In this document: piece after piece, positions 9,727 through 16,974 of the stretch | Numbering within the stretch: the stretch's first letter is position 1 | Layout of the letters: each line of letters opens with the position of its first letter | Source: VRUE01 sp035557635 | GTDB lineage: Bacteria > Actinomycetota > Thermoleophilia > Solirubrobacterales > 70-9 | Assembly: GCA_035557635.1 (NCBI GenBank) | Contig: DATMDR010000057.1 | Location: forward strand, 1 to 35,892 | DNA: 35,892 bases | Reading direction: 5' to 3' | The notes under the pieces: generated by a model | Seen by the model: the letters and a program-made list of their open reading frames with translations, nothing else | Told to the model about the DNA's origin: nothing | The model's database searches: none | Made by a program: the position numbers and the translations under genes

Positions 9727-10800
9727 CTAAGAAGGGAGCTCGGCCAAAACCGCTTCGGTCATCTGGTCCGTTCCGGCCGTGCCCTCCCCCGCCGCTGCCA
9801 GGTCGGGGGTGCGCAGCCCGCGCTCGAGCACGGCGTCGACCGCAGTCTCGACCCTGTCGGCGTCGTCCGGCCGGTCGAGGCCGTGGCGCAACATCATCGC
9901 CGCGGAGAGGAAGGTCGCGAGCGGGTTGGCGACCCCCTGGCCGGCGATGTCGGGGGCGGAGCCATGGACCGGCTCGAAGAGGCCGGGCTCACCCTCGGCG
10001 CCGAGGCTGGCCGAGGGCAGCATTCCCAGCGAGCCGGTCAGCATCGCCGACTCGTCGCTGAGGATGTCGCCGAAGAGGTTCTCGGTGACGATCGTGTCGA
10101 AGTCCGCCGGACGGGAAACCAGCTGCATCGCCGCGTTGTCGACCAGCAGGTGGTCGAGCTCGACGTCCGGGTAGTCCGGCGCCACGTTGCCGACCGTCTC
10201 GCGCCAGAGCCGCGAGGTCTCGAGCACGTTGGCCTTGTCGACCGAGGTGACGCGCGGCGTGTGCTCCGTCCCCTCCGCACGGCGCTGGGCCGCCTCGAAG
10301 GCGACGCGGGCGATCCGTTCGATCTCGGCGACTGAGTACTCGCAGGTGTCATACGCGACGTCGCCGTCGCGACCGCTCTTGCCGAAGTAGATGCCGCCGG
10401 TCAGCTCGCGGACGACGAGCAGGTCGGTGCCGACGATCCGCTCCTCGCGCAGCGGGCTGGCGCCAACCAGAGCCGGGCTGGGGCGCACCGGGCGCAGGTT
10501 CGCGTACAGCCCCATCCCCTTGCGCAGGCCCAGCAGGCCCTGCTCGGGGCGGGGCGCGTCGGGGTCGGTCGTGTCCCACTTGGGGCCGCCGACGGCACCG
10601 AGCAGGACCGCGTCGGCGGCATGGCAGGCCTCCAGGACCTCGTCGGTGAGCGCCGTGCCGTGGGCGTCGATCGAGCAGCCGCCCATCAGGCGCTCGTCGA
10701 ACTCGAACTCGCCCAGCGCCTCAAGCAGGCGCCGCGCGGCGCCGACGATCTCAGGGCCGATCCCGTCGCCGGGCAGGAGGACTATGCGCGGAGCACTCAC
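9727..10800 (-). CDS. leuB: 3-isopropylmalate dehydrogenase
   Basis: NAD-dependent oxidative decarboxylation of 3-isopropylmalate (Leu pathway) and of methylmalate made after CimA. It is 357 aa from GTG 10800. Motifs are LLPGDGIGPEI at the N terminus, GAVGGPKWD, the LRPVRP arginine region, the RELTGGIYFG loop, VDKANVLETSRLWRE, and the signature ENLFGDILSDESAMLTGSLGMLPSASLG followed by EPVHGSAPDIAGQGVANPLA. A second GTG at 10812 adds four residues. Neither start has a clear Shine-Dalgarno; TAGAGT (10816-10811) lies 10 nt before GTG 10800. It follows the methyltransferase gene closely. Confidence 0.96.
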   Translation of the reverse strand: MSAPRIVLLPGDGIGPEIVGAARRLLEALGEFEFDERLMGGCSIDAHGTALTDEVLEACHAADAVLLGAVGGPKWDTTDPDAPRPEQGLLGLRKGMGLYANLRPVRPSPALVGASPLREERIVGTDLLVVRELTGGIYFGKSGRDGDVAYDTCEYSVAEIERIARVAFEAAQRRAEGTEHTPRVTSVDKANVLETSRLWRETVGNVAPDYPDVELDHLLVDNAAMQLVSRPADFDTIVTENLFGDILSDESAMLTGSLGMLPSASLGAEGEPGLFEPVHGSAPDIAGQGVANPLATFLSAAMMLRHGLDRPDDADRVETAVDAVLERGLRTPDLAAAGEGTAGTDQMTEAVLAELPS

Positions 10801-10821
10801 GGCGGGGCGCACTCTATGCGG

Positions 10822-11592
10822 CTATGCCGCACGCGCGTCGATATTGAGGCGCACGTAGTCGAGCGTCAACGGCTTCTCGGTCCGATCGAGGATCGCTTCC
10901 GCAAAAGGCCGGCGCAACTCGTCCGGAAGGCGGGCCAGGTGAGGCCCTAGCGTCACCGTCATCACGAACTCGAGCGGCTGCTCGGGCGTAACTGGCTTTG
11001 GCTCGAGCCAGCAACGGGCGTCAGCGAATCCGGCCTCGAGCAGCTTTCGTTCCGTCTCGTCCGCTGCGGCGAAGTTCCAGACGCTGGTCATCTCCTCGAA
11101 ATGAGGAGCGAACTCCGGCAGCACCATCACCGCCGCGATCTCGCGCGCGTATGTGGCGACATTGCCCTGGCCGCCGCACTGGGCGAACAACCGACCCCCG
11201 GGGTGCAGCGCCGCGTGGAGGCGCCGGAAGAGGACGTCGTGGTCGAGGATCCAGTGGAAGGTCGCGGTGGAGAAAATCAGGTCAACCGGCTCCTCGACTT
11301 CCAGCTCGGAGAGGTCGGCGACCAGGTAGGAGGCGCCGGTCCCCAGCCGCTCCCTTGCCTTGGCGATCATCGCCTCGGAGCCGTCGACGGCGATCAGGCG
11401 CCCCTCCGGCAGGCGCTTGGCCAGCTCGGCCGTGACTCGCCCCGAGCCGCAGCCGGCGTCGAGCGCGATCTCGTCACCGCGCAGCTCGAGCCGCGACAGC
11501 ACCTCCATCCCCCACTCGAACTGGGGGTCGGAGACCGCGTCGTAGGTCTCGGCGTCCCACTCGAGAGGGCCGCTGTTGATCGATCTACTCAT
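10822..11592 (-). CDS. Class I SAM-dependent methyltransferase, trans-aconitate methyltransferase-like
   Basis: 256-aa Rossmann-fold methyltransferase. Motif I is LDAGCGSGRVTAEL (about 46-59), the acidic residue after beta2 is in LIAVDGSEAMI (67-77), and a motif IV region reads LIFSTATFHWILDHDVLFRRLHAALHPGGRLFAQCGGQGN. The FHW-L-HD segment and the overall layout resemble trans-aconitate 2-methyltransferase (Tam). It is embedded between leuD (9-bp gap) and leuB (21-bp gap). Yeast Tmt1, a functional relative, methylates trans-aconitate and also 3-isopropylmalate, so the leu-operon position suggests a carboxylate substrate of this pathway. That is inference. ATG 11592 was chosen; an in-frame TTG at 11598 is possible. 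Confidence 0.8.
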   Translation of the reverse strand: MSRSINSGPLEWDAETYDAVSDPQFEWGMEVLSRLELRGDEIALDAGCGSGRVTAELAKRLPEGRLIAVDGSEAMIAKARERLGTGASYLVADLSELEVEEPVDLIFSTATFHWILDHDVLFRRLHAALHPGGRLFAQCGGQGNVATYAREIAAVMVLPEFAPHFEEMTSVWNFAAADETERKLLEAGFADARCWLEPKPVTPEQPLEFVMTVTLGPHLARLPDELRRPFAEAILDRTEKPLTLDYVRLNIDARAA

Positions 11593-11601
11593 GGCCAATC
11601 G

Positions 11602-12162
11602 CTACAGCGCGGTGGTGACCGGGCCGCGGGCGCCGGCGTTCTGCTCGAACGAGTCGATCGCCGCCCCGTTCTCGAGTGTGATGCCGATGTCGTCGAGCCC
11701 GCCCAGCAGACGATGCTTGACGTCGGGCTCGATCTCGAACTCGAAGACGCCGCCGGCGCAGGTCACCGTCTGGTCGTCGACGTCGATCCTCGCCTCCCCC
11801 GTTTCGGCGACGAGGCGGCAGTGCTCCTCGTCGAGGACCACGGGCAGCAGCCCGATCTTGGTGCAGTTGACGTAGAAGATGTCGGCGAAGGAGGGAGCGA
11901 CGACCGCCTCGAAGCCGAAGTCCTCGAGCGCCCAGGGGGCGTGCTCGCGCGAGGAGCCGCAGCCGAAGTTGCGGCCGGTGACGAGGATCGGGTTCGACTC
12001 CAGCTCGATCTCGCCGTCGCGGATCCAGTCGTAGAAGAGGAACTCGCCGAAGCCGGTCCGCTCGACCCGCTTGAGGAACTGCTTGGGGATGATCTGGTCG
12101 GTGTCGACATCGGCCCGGTCCAGTACCGAGACCTTGCCCTCGATCACGTCTATCGGCCTCAT
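11602..12162 (-). CDS. leuD: 3-isopropylmalate dehydratase small subunit
   Basis: Small (swivel-domain) subunit of isopropylmalate isomerase, acting with LeuC. It is 186 aa from ATG 12162. Typical features are DVDTDQIIPKQFLKRV (about 19-34), the GRNFGCGSSREHAPWAL signature near 67-83 and IFYVNCTKIGLLPV. The frame is open much further upstream inside leuC, but LeuD homology begins at MRPIDVIEGKV. A GGAG lies upstream within the last codons of leuC and only 2 nt separate the genes, so translation is probably coupled. LeuD/LeuC likely also process citramalate from CimA. Confidence 0.97.
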   Translation of the reverse strand: MRPIDVIEGKVSVLDRADVDTDQIIPKQFLKRVERTGFGEFLFYDWIRDGEIELESNPILVTGRNFGCGSSREHAPWALEDFGFEAVVAPSFADIFYVNCTKIGLLPVVLDEEHCRLVAETGEARIDVDDQTVTCAGGVFEFEIEPDVKHRLLGGLDDIGITLENGAAIDSFEQNAGARGPVTTAL

Positions 12163-12164
12163 CT

Positions 12165-13550
12165 TCAGCTCCAGTCCCTGATGTCGACGAAGTGGCCCTC
12201 GATCGCCGCCGCCGCGGCCATCTTCGGGCTGACCAGGTGGGTGCGACCGCCCTTGCCCTGGCGACCCTCGAAGTTGCGGTTCGAAGTCGAGGCGCAGCGC
12301 TCGCCCTCCATCAGAGTGTCGGGGTTCATGCCCAGGCACATGGAGCAGCCCGCCTCGCGCCATTCGAAGCCGGCGGAGCGGAAGACGTCGTGCAGCCCCT
12401 CGGCTTCGGCGCTCGCCTTTACCTGCTGGGAGCCGGGGACCACCATCGCCCGCACCGAGCTCGCCACCTTGCGGCCGTCGACGATCGCGGCCGCCTCGCG
12501 CAGGTCCTCGATCCGCGAGTTGGTGCAGGAGCCGATGAAGACTCGTTCCGGCGCTACCTCGGTCATCGGCGTGCCGGGCTCCAGCGCCATATAGGCGAGG
12601 GCGCGTTCGGCTGACTCGCGATCGGCAGGCGAGTCCATCGCCGCCGGGTCGGGGACCGCATCGGTCACCTCGACGACCATTCCCGGGGTCGTGCCCCAGG
12701 TCACCATCGGCGAAATGCCCGAGGCGTCGATCTCAACCTCGGTGTCGAAGCTTGCGCCAGGGTCGGTCGGCAGCTGGCGCCAGCGCTCGACCGCGGCGTC
12801 GAAGTCGGCGGGCGCCGCGGGGCGGCCGCGGACCCACTCGAAGGTGGCCTCGTCAGGGGCGATCATCCCCGCCCGACCGCCGCCCTCGATCGTCATGTTG
12901 CAGATCGTCATCCGCCCCGGCATCCCCAAAGCCTCGATCGCCGGTCCGGCGTACTCGACCGCGTGGCCGACCATGCCGCCGGTGCCGAGCCGGCCGATCG
13001 TCGCCAGGATCAGGTCCTTCGGGGTAACGCCGGCACCCAGCTCACCGCCGTAGGAGATCCGCATCGTCTTCGGCCGCTTCTGGACCATGCACTGGGTCGC
13101 CAGCACGTGCTCTACCTCGGAGGTGCCGATGCCGAATGCAAGCGCGCCGAAGGCGCCGTGGGTCGACGTGTGGCTGTCGCCGCAGACGATCGTCATCCCA
13201 GGCTGGCTCACCCCGAGCTCCGGGCCGATCACGTGGACGATGCCCTGGCGATCGGAGCCCAGCGAGTAGAGCGGGATGCCGAACTCCTCGCAGTTCCGCT
13301 CCAGCGTTTCGACCTGGACCCGCGAGAGCTGATCGGCGATCAGCCGGGCCGCCATCGTGCCGTCGGTGGGGACGTTGTGGTCGGCTGTGGCCAGCGTCTT
13401 GTCGGGCCGGCGCACCTCGCGGCCGGCCATGCGCAAGCCGTCGAAGGCCTGCGGCGACGTCACCTCGTGAACCAAGTGCAGGTCGATGTAGATCACACCG
13501 TCGGAGACCGAGTGCGCCTCCCAGATCTTGTCGAACATCGTTTGCGGCAT
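12165..13550 (-). CDS. leuC: 3-isopropylmalate dehydratase large subunit
   Basis: Iron-sulfur aconitase-family subunit of isopropylmalate isomerase; 461 aa. It carries VCGDSHTSTHGAFGALAFGIGTSEVEHVLATQ, the first cluster-ligand segment GSCTNSR (about residue 340) and the paired-Cys ligand segment CSMCLGMNPD (about 400), with the substrate-binding STSNRNFEGRQGKGGRTHLVSP region near the C terminus. The start ATG 13550 has a strong GGAGGAG Shine-Dalgarno lying in the final codons of the XRE regulator, whose TGA is one base away. The regulator and leuC are thus one operon with coupled translation. Confidence 0.97.
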   Translation of the reverse strand: MPQTMFDKIWEAHSVSDGVIYIDLHLVHEVTSPQAFDGLRMAGREVRRPDKTLATADHNVPTDGTMAARLIADQLSRVQVETLERNCEEFGIPLYSLGSDRQGIVHVIGPELGVSQPGMTIVCGDSHTSTHGAFGALAFGIGTSEVEHVLATQCMVQKRPKTMRISYGGELGAGVTPKDLILATIGRLGTGGMVGHAVEYAGPAIEALGMPGRMTICNMTIEGGGRAGMIAPDEATFEWVRGRPAAPADFDAAVERWRQLPTDPGASFDTEVEIDASGISPMVTWGTTPGMVVEVTDAVPDPAAMDSPADRESAERALAYMALEPGTPMTEVAPERVFIGSCTNSRIEDLREAAAIVDGRKVASSVRAMVVPGSQQVKASAEAEGLHDVFRSAGFEWREAGCSMCLGMNPDTLMEGERCASTSNRNFEGRQGKGGRTHLVSPKMAAAAAIEGHFVDIRDWS

Positions 13551-13551
13551 C

Positions 13552-14178
13552 TCAGCTCCTCCTCAGCCCAGCGGCGATCACGGCCAGGAAGCGCGTCGGC
13601 TCCTCGCCATCGTTCTCGAAATGATGAGGCAGATCCGCGTCAAAGGTGACGCTGTCGCCTTCGGCAAGCTCGTGACGCGTCCCCTCAACGAAGAGGATCA
13701 GGTCGCCCGCGAGGATCACGGCGGTCTCGCGGCTGCCCGGCTCGTGCATCGGCGGGTCAGCAGGGCCTCCGGTCGTGGCGCCGGGCTCCAGCGTGTGCAC
13801 CGAGACGTCGGCGCGCTGCCCGGGAAGGGGCGGAGTCAGCTCCTCGAAGCGGTGGCCCCCTCGTTCATAACGGCGCCGGCCGCCGGCCCGGCTGACCGTC
13901 ACGTGCTCACCCTCGTCGAGCCGCAGCAGCTGGGAGAGCGTCAGCTCCAGCCCCGAGGCGATCTTCTCGGCGACCACCAAGGTCGGACTGGTCTCTCCCC
14001 GCTCGACCTGGGAAAGCATCGGCGCGCTCACCCCACTGCGCTCGGCCAGGTCCCGCAGCGACAGCCCCATCGCCTCGCGCAGGGCCTTGACGCGGGGGCC
14101 GACTGCAGGAACGAGGTCAGTAGCGGACGCATCCCCAAGTCGAGACACGCGCGTGGCAGTAGCGGAGCTCGGTGGCAT
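13552..14178 (-). CDS. XRE-family regulator with C-terminal cupin domain
   Basis: 208-aa transcription factor. Residues about 28-86 form an XRE-type helix-turn-helix (VKALREAMGLSLRDLAERSGVSAPMLSQVERGETSPTLVVAEKIASGL). The C-terminal half is a single-domain cupin (MHEPGSRETAVILAGDLILFVEG followed by AEGDSVTFDADLPHHFEND, about 140-195) that probably senses a small ligand. It is the first gene of the operon with leuC, leuD, the methyltransferase and possibly leuB. A 20-bp palindrome overlaps its promoter region, so autoregulation with control of leuCD is likely. The start was taken as ATG 14178; the frame is open to 14220, but that extension would cover the palindrome. Confidence 0.85.
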   Translation of the reverse strand: MPPSSATATRVSRLGDASATDLVPAVGPRVKALREAMGLSLRDLAERSGVSAPMLSQVERGETSPTLVVAEKIASGLELTLSQLLRLDEGEHVTVSRAGGRRRYERGGHRFEELTPPLPGQRADVSVHTLEPGATTGGPADPPMHEPGSRETAVILAGDLILFVEGTRHELAEGDSVTFDADLPHHFENDGEEPTRFLAVIAAGLRRS

Positions 14179-14182
14179 CTGT

Positions 14183-14207
14183 TTGTACGTTATCACGGAC
14201 AATTGTA
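14183..14207 (-). promoter_or_regulatory. Palindromic operator and -10 region of the XRE-leuCD operon
   Basis: 14183-14202 is an imperfect 20-bp palindrome of the form TTGTnCGTnATnACGnACAA, with 16 of 20 positions symmetric. It directly abuts a minus-strand TACAAT (14207-14202) and contains TAACGT (14192-14187), which lies 8 nt before the ATG. Either could be the -10, and bound protein would block both. Length and symmetry suit a dimeric HTH protein, most simply the XRE-cupin product itself. Confidence 0.6.
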
Positions 14208-14241
14208 TTTTGGACTCCACTGGGGCGGATTACGCATATGG

Positions 14242-15171
14242 CTACGACGAAGGGCTTACAGCGAGCATGGTTCTGAGATCCGTACCTATGTCCTCTGGCG
14301 TCTCATGCAACTGGGCCCAGGTGACATGCATGACGCGATAACCGGCAACTGCCAGGCGACGATCGCGTTCGCGGTCGCCCTCGAAGGCGGCACGCGTGCC
14401 GTGTGTCGCGTAGCCATCGAGCTCGACGATGACTTTCTGGACAGGCCAGAGACAGTCGGCCCGATAGCGGCGGATCTTCAGGTCGATCCAAGCGTTGAGC
14501 TGAGGTCGCGGGAACTCGCCGCGATCGAGGAAGGCGACGAAGCGAGCCTCGAGCTCCTCGCAGGTGATGCCTGCCGGGAAGTCACGCAGGCGGCGCAGGC
14601 ACTCACGGATGGCGCGGGAACCGTGACGATGGGGATAGCGAGCAAGGAGGTCATCAAGTGAAAGGGCGTCATGGAGACGCAGCCGTTCAGACTGCCGCAG
14701 CGCGTGCTCGACCTGGGCGATCGGGACGACACCGGCCAGATCGAAGATCGTCCGGGGAACCGTTGTCACCGGAATGTCGCTACGGGTCGTCACCTCATCC
14801 TCAGGCAGGACAGCGAAATGCCGGTGGATGCCTCCCCGCGAACGACTCTTGGAGTGGGTCGTGACCTCGATTGCGCGACTCGAATGACCACGAATGCCCC
14901 AGAGCGCCGCCGCTGACCGGTGACTCAGCACATCTTCAGGCCCACAGGCCAATACCGCCGCCATCCACCTCCCTTCCCGCGACATGACTCGGTGGCCAAC
15001 GGCATAGACACCGGGATGCAAGCGATGGAGACGCCCGCTTCGGAGACGTCGGGCGATAGCGCTTCGGTCCATCAGCTTCAGCAGCTGCGAGCGAGCGACC
15101 ACCCCATGTTGTCGGTTCGCGATCGCGGCGATAGACGAATCGACTTCACGCGTCTGCAAAAGGTGTCGCAT
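14242..15171 (-). CDS. AbiEi-like winged-helix / DUF559 (Vsr-like) protein
   Basis: 309-aa protein. The N-terminal part (about 8-60: REVDSSIAAIANRQHGVVARSQLLKLMDRSAIARRLRSGRLHRLHPGVYAVGH) has the form of the AbiEi antitoxin winged helix. The C-terminal part (about 215-300: YRADCLWPVQKVIVELDGYATHG, then RDRRLAVAGYRVMHVTWAQL) has the DUF559 restriction-endonuclease-like core, with the acidic and ELDG residues of PD-(D/E)XK folds. Such proteins are common in actinobacteria and their role is unknown. No toxin partner is adjacent. It sits between leuA and the XRE-leuCD operon and its base composition reads less GC-rich than its neighbours, suggesting insertion. The start was taken as ATG 15171, inside a dyad element; the frame stays open further upstream. 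Confidence 0.75.
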   Translation of the reverse strand: MRHLLQTREVDSSIAAIANRQHGVVARSQLLKLMDRSAIARRLRSGRLHRLHPGVYAVGHRVMSREGRWMAAVLACGPEDVLSHRSAAALWGIRGHSSRAIEVTTHSKSRSRGGIHRHFAVLPEDEVTTRSDIPVTTVPRTIFDLAGVVPIAQVEHALRQSERLRLHDALSLDDLLARYPHRHGSRAIRECLRRLRDFPAGITCEELEARFVAFLDRGEFPRPQLNAWIDLKIRRYRADCLWPVQKVIVELDGYATHGTRAAFEGDRERDRRLAVAGYRVMHVTWAQLHETPEDIGTDLRTMLAVSPSS

Positions 15172-15195
15172 AGCGAGCCTAATTGCAGACGCATG
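15152..15195. repeat. 44-bp dyad element, copy 1
   Basis: Arms GTCTGCA (15152-15158) and TGCAGAC (15184-15190), extended by one base pair on the outside (CGTCTGCA/TGCAGACG). Inside are ATAGCG at offset 19 and TAA at offset 29. The same blocks at identical spacing occur at 27976-28019. The start codon of the DUF559 gene lies in the loop. Confidence 0.55.
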
Positions 15196-15229
15196 CGAAT
15201 TCGCCCCCTTGGCGACGGAAATGGCCGGG

Positions 15230-16816
15230 CTACGGGCCCGGGGTGCGCTCGGTGGCGGCCTCGGCGGTTGCCGCCTCGGCCTCGCGGATCGCGGCACCCT
15301 CCAGGGCGTTGGAAAGCGCTCGCACATAGGCGCGGGCCGAGGCCTCGAGGATGTCCGTGGCGACGCCCTGGCCGGTGGCGAGACGGCCGGCGGCGCGCAG
15401 CATCACCGTCACCTGGCCGAGTGCGTCCTCCCCCCCGGTCACGGCCTCGACCGTGTACTGGCGCAGATCGCACTCGGTCTCGGTCGCCTGCTGGATCGCG
15501 TGGAAGATCGCGTCCACGGGGCCGTCGCCGCTCGACTCGCCCACGGCCTCCTCGCCGGAGGGCATCTTCACCGCAACCCGGGCCAGCGGCTCGCGCCGCG
15601 AGCCCGCCTCGACCTCGAACCAGGCCAGCTCGTGGGCGTCTGCCTTCTCGCGCATCTCATCCGAGACGATCGCCTCCAGGTCGAGCGCGGTGACCTGCTT
15701 CTTGCGGTCGGCGATCTCCTTGAAGCGTTTGAACGCGGCGTTCAGCGCGTTGCCCTCGACCTCAAAGCCGAGCTGCTCCAGCGCGTCGCGCAGGGCGTGG
15801 CGGCCGGAGTGCTTGCCGAGCACGATCGAGTTCGACTCGAGGCCGACTTCGGTCGCGTCCATGATCTCGTAGGTGGTGCGCTCCTTCAGCACCCCGTCCT
15901 GGTGGATGCCCGACTCGTGGGCGAAGGCGTTGCGGCCGACCACCGCCTTGTTGGGCTGCACCTGGTAGCCGGTCAGGCGCGAGACCATCCGGCTCGTCCG
16001 CGCCAGCTCACGGGTGTTGACGCCCGTGCTGAGCCCGTGCAGGTCTTCGCGGGTGCGGACCAGCATCACGATCTCCTCCAGCGAGCAGTTGCCGGCCCGC
16101 TCGCCGATCCCGTTGACCGCGCACTCGACCTGACGCGCCCCGGCCAGCAGCCCGGCGTAGGAGTTGGCGACGGCCAGTCCCAGGTCGTCGTGGCAGTGAA
16201 CCGACAGCTCCACCTCGCGCAGGGCGGGCGCCAGCTCGTAGAGGCGGCGGAAGTACTCGGCGTACTCCTCGGGTGTGGTGTAACCGACCGTGTCGGGGAT
16301 GTTGACCACGTTTGCGCCCTCTTCGACCGCGATCGCGCAGACTTCCGCGGTGAACTCGACGTCGGCGCGGGTCGCGTCCATCGGCGAGAACTCGACGTCG
16401 TCGCAGTAGGACTTGGCCAGCACAACGGCGGCGCGGGCCTGGCCCTTGACGTCCTCGCGGTCCGTCTGCAGCTGGTGCTCGATGTGGATGTCCGAGGTGG
16501 AGATGAAGGTGTGGATGCGTGGCCGCTGCGAGCCCTTGATCGCCCCCCAGGCCGCGTCGATGTCGGCCTTGTGGGTCCGGGCCAGGCCGCAGATGGTCGG
16601 CCCCTCGACGTTGCGGGCGATTGCCTCGACCGCCTCGAAGTCACCGGGCGAGGTGATCGGGAAGCCCGCCTCGATCACGTCCACCCCCAGGCGGGCGAGC
16701 TGCTGGGCGATCTCCACCTTCTCGGCGGTGTTCAGTGAGATGCCGGGTGACTGCTCGCCGTCGCGGAGCGTCGTGTCGAATATGTGGACGCGGTTTGCGT
16801 CGTCTGGTGGTGCCAC
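15230..16816 (-). CDS. leuA: 2-isopropylmalate synthase
   Basis: Committed step of leucine synthesis: 2-ketoisovalerate plus acetyl-CoA to 2-isopropylmalate. It is 528 aa from GTG 16816. The catalytic domain begins IFDTTLRDGEQSPGISL, has the metal-binding VHCHDDLGLAVANS (about 200-213), NGIGERAGNCSLEE and GRNAFAHESGIHQDGVL. The C-terminal LeuA allosteric domain (about 395-510) should give leucine feedback inhibition. GTG 16816 was chosen because GGAGAGG lies 6 nt upstream; the frame stays open to 16921, but that stretch is the leader RNA. Expression is probably controlled by the leader peptide and SD-sequestering structure at 16825-16946. Confidence 0.96.
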   Translation of the reverse strand: MAPPDDANRVHIFDTTLRDGEQSPGISLNTAEKVEIAQQLARLGVDVIEAGFPITSPGDFEAVEAIARNVEGPTICGLARTHKADIDAAWGAIKGSQRPRIHTFISTSDIHIEHQLQTDREDVKGQARAAVVLAKSYCDDVEFSPMDATRADVEFTAEVCAIAVEEGANVVNIPDTVGYTTPEEYAEYFRRLYELAPALREVELSVHCHDDLGLAVANSYAGLLAGARQVECAVNGIGERAGNCSLEEIVMLVRTREDLHGLSTGVNTRELARTSRMVSRLTGYQVQPNKAVVGRNAFAHESGIHQDGVLKERTTYEIMDATEVGLESNSIVLGKHSGRHALRDALEQLGFEVEGNALNAAFKRFKEIADRKKQVTALDLEAIVSDEMREKADAHELAWFEVEAGSRREPLARVAVKMPSGEEAVGESSGDGPVDAIFHAIQQATETECDLRQYTVEAVTGGEDALGQVTVMLRAAGRLATGQGVATDILEASARAYVRALSNALEGAAIREAEAATAEAATERTPGP

Positions 16817-16824
16817 TGTTTCCC

Positions 16825-16946
16825 TCTCCTTCTCTACTTCGTTCGAATGACCTTGTCTCTCGCGGCTCTCGCGCCGCCCAGCGCTATTCCCCCCGAGGGG
16901 GGAGGAGAAGGAGAAGCGCAAGGCTGTCGAGCCGGTGCGTCATTCG
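16825..16946 (-). promoter_or_regulatory. leuA attenuator / LEU-element-like pseudoknot leader
   Basis: Between the leader peptide and leuA two long-range pairings are possible. Stem A is CGAATGAC (16946-16939, spanning the leader ATG) with GTCATTCG (16851-16844), 8 bp perfect. Stem B is TCTCCTTCTC within the Leu-codon run (16914-16905) with GAGAAGGAGA covering the leuA Shine-Dalgarno (16834-16825), 10 bp perfect. The order A-B-A'-B' is that of a pseudoknot. Local hairpins are CCCCC/GGGGG at the peptide end and GCGGC/GCCGC (16877-16873 / 16866-16862). There is no U-tract, so control is probably at translation initiation. A conserved pseudoknot (LEU element) has been predicted upstream of actinobacterial leuA genes; I could not align to it. 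Confidence 0.7.
16884..16943 (-). CDS. leuL: leuA leader peptide with five consecutive leucine codons
   Basis: A 19-aa ORF, MTHRLDSLALLLLLPPRGE, ends in TAG 67 nt before the leuA GTG. Seven of 19 codons are Leu, and five are consecutive (CTT CTC CTT CTC CTC, 16916-16902). This is the hallmark of a leader peptide on which ribosomes stall when charged Leu-tRNA is scarce. Candidate -10 boxes TACGCT (16964-16959) and TAAGCT (16961-16956) lie just upstream. A longer in-frame start exists, but it would run into the MFS pseudogene. Confidence 0.75.
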   Translation of the reverse strand: MTHRLDSLALLLLLPPRGE

Positions 16947-16974
16947 CCACCGGAGCTTAGCGTAGGGTCCGCCC

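Noticed and set aside
11602..12363. Long N-terminal extension of LeuD into leuC
   Set aside because: The extension is a shadow of leuC; LeuD homology starts at ATG 12162 with a good Shine-Dalgarno.
16888..16901. CCCCC-CTCG-GGGGG hairpin as an intrinsic terminator of the leuA leader
   Set aside because: It lies inside the leader peptide coding end and is followed by AATAGCG with no U-tract, so it is more likely a local structure than a terminator.
16817..16921. N-terminal extension of LeuA to the upstream in-frame start
   Set aside because: The extra residues are not LeuA-like and the stretch is the attenuator RNA; GTG 16816 has a good Shine-Dalgarno.
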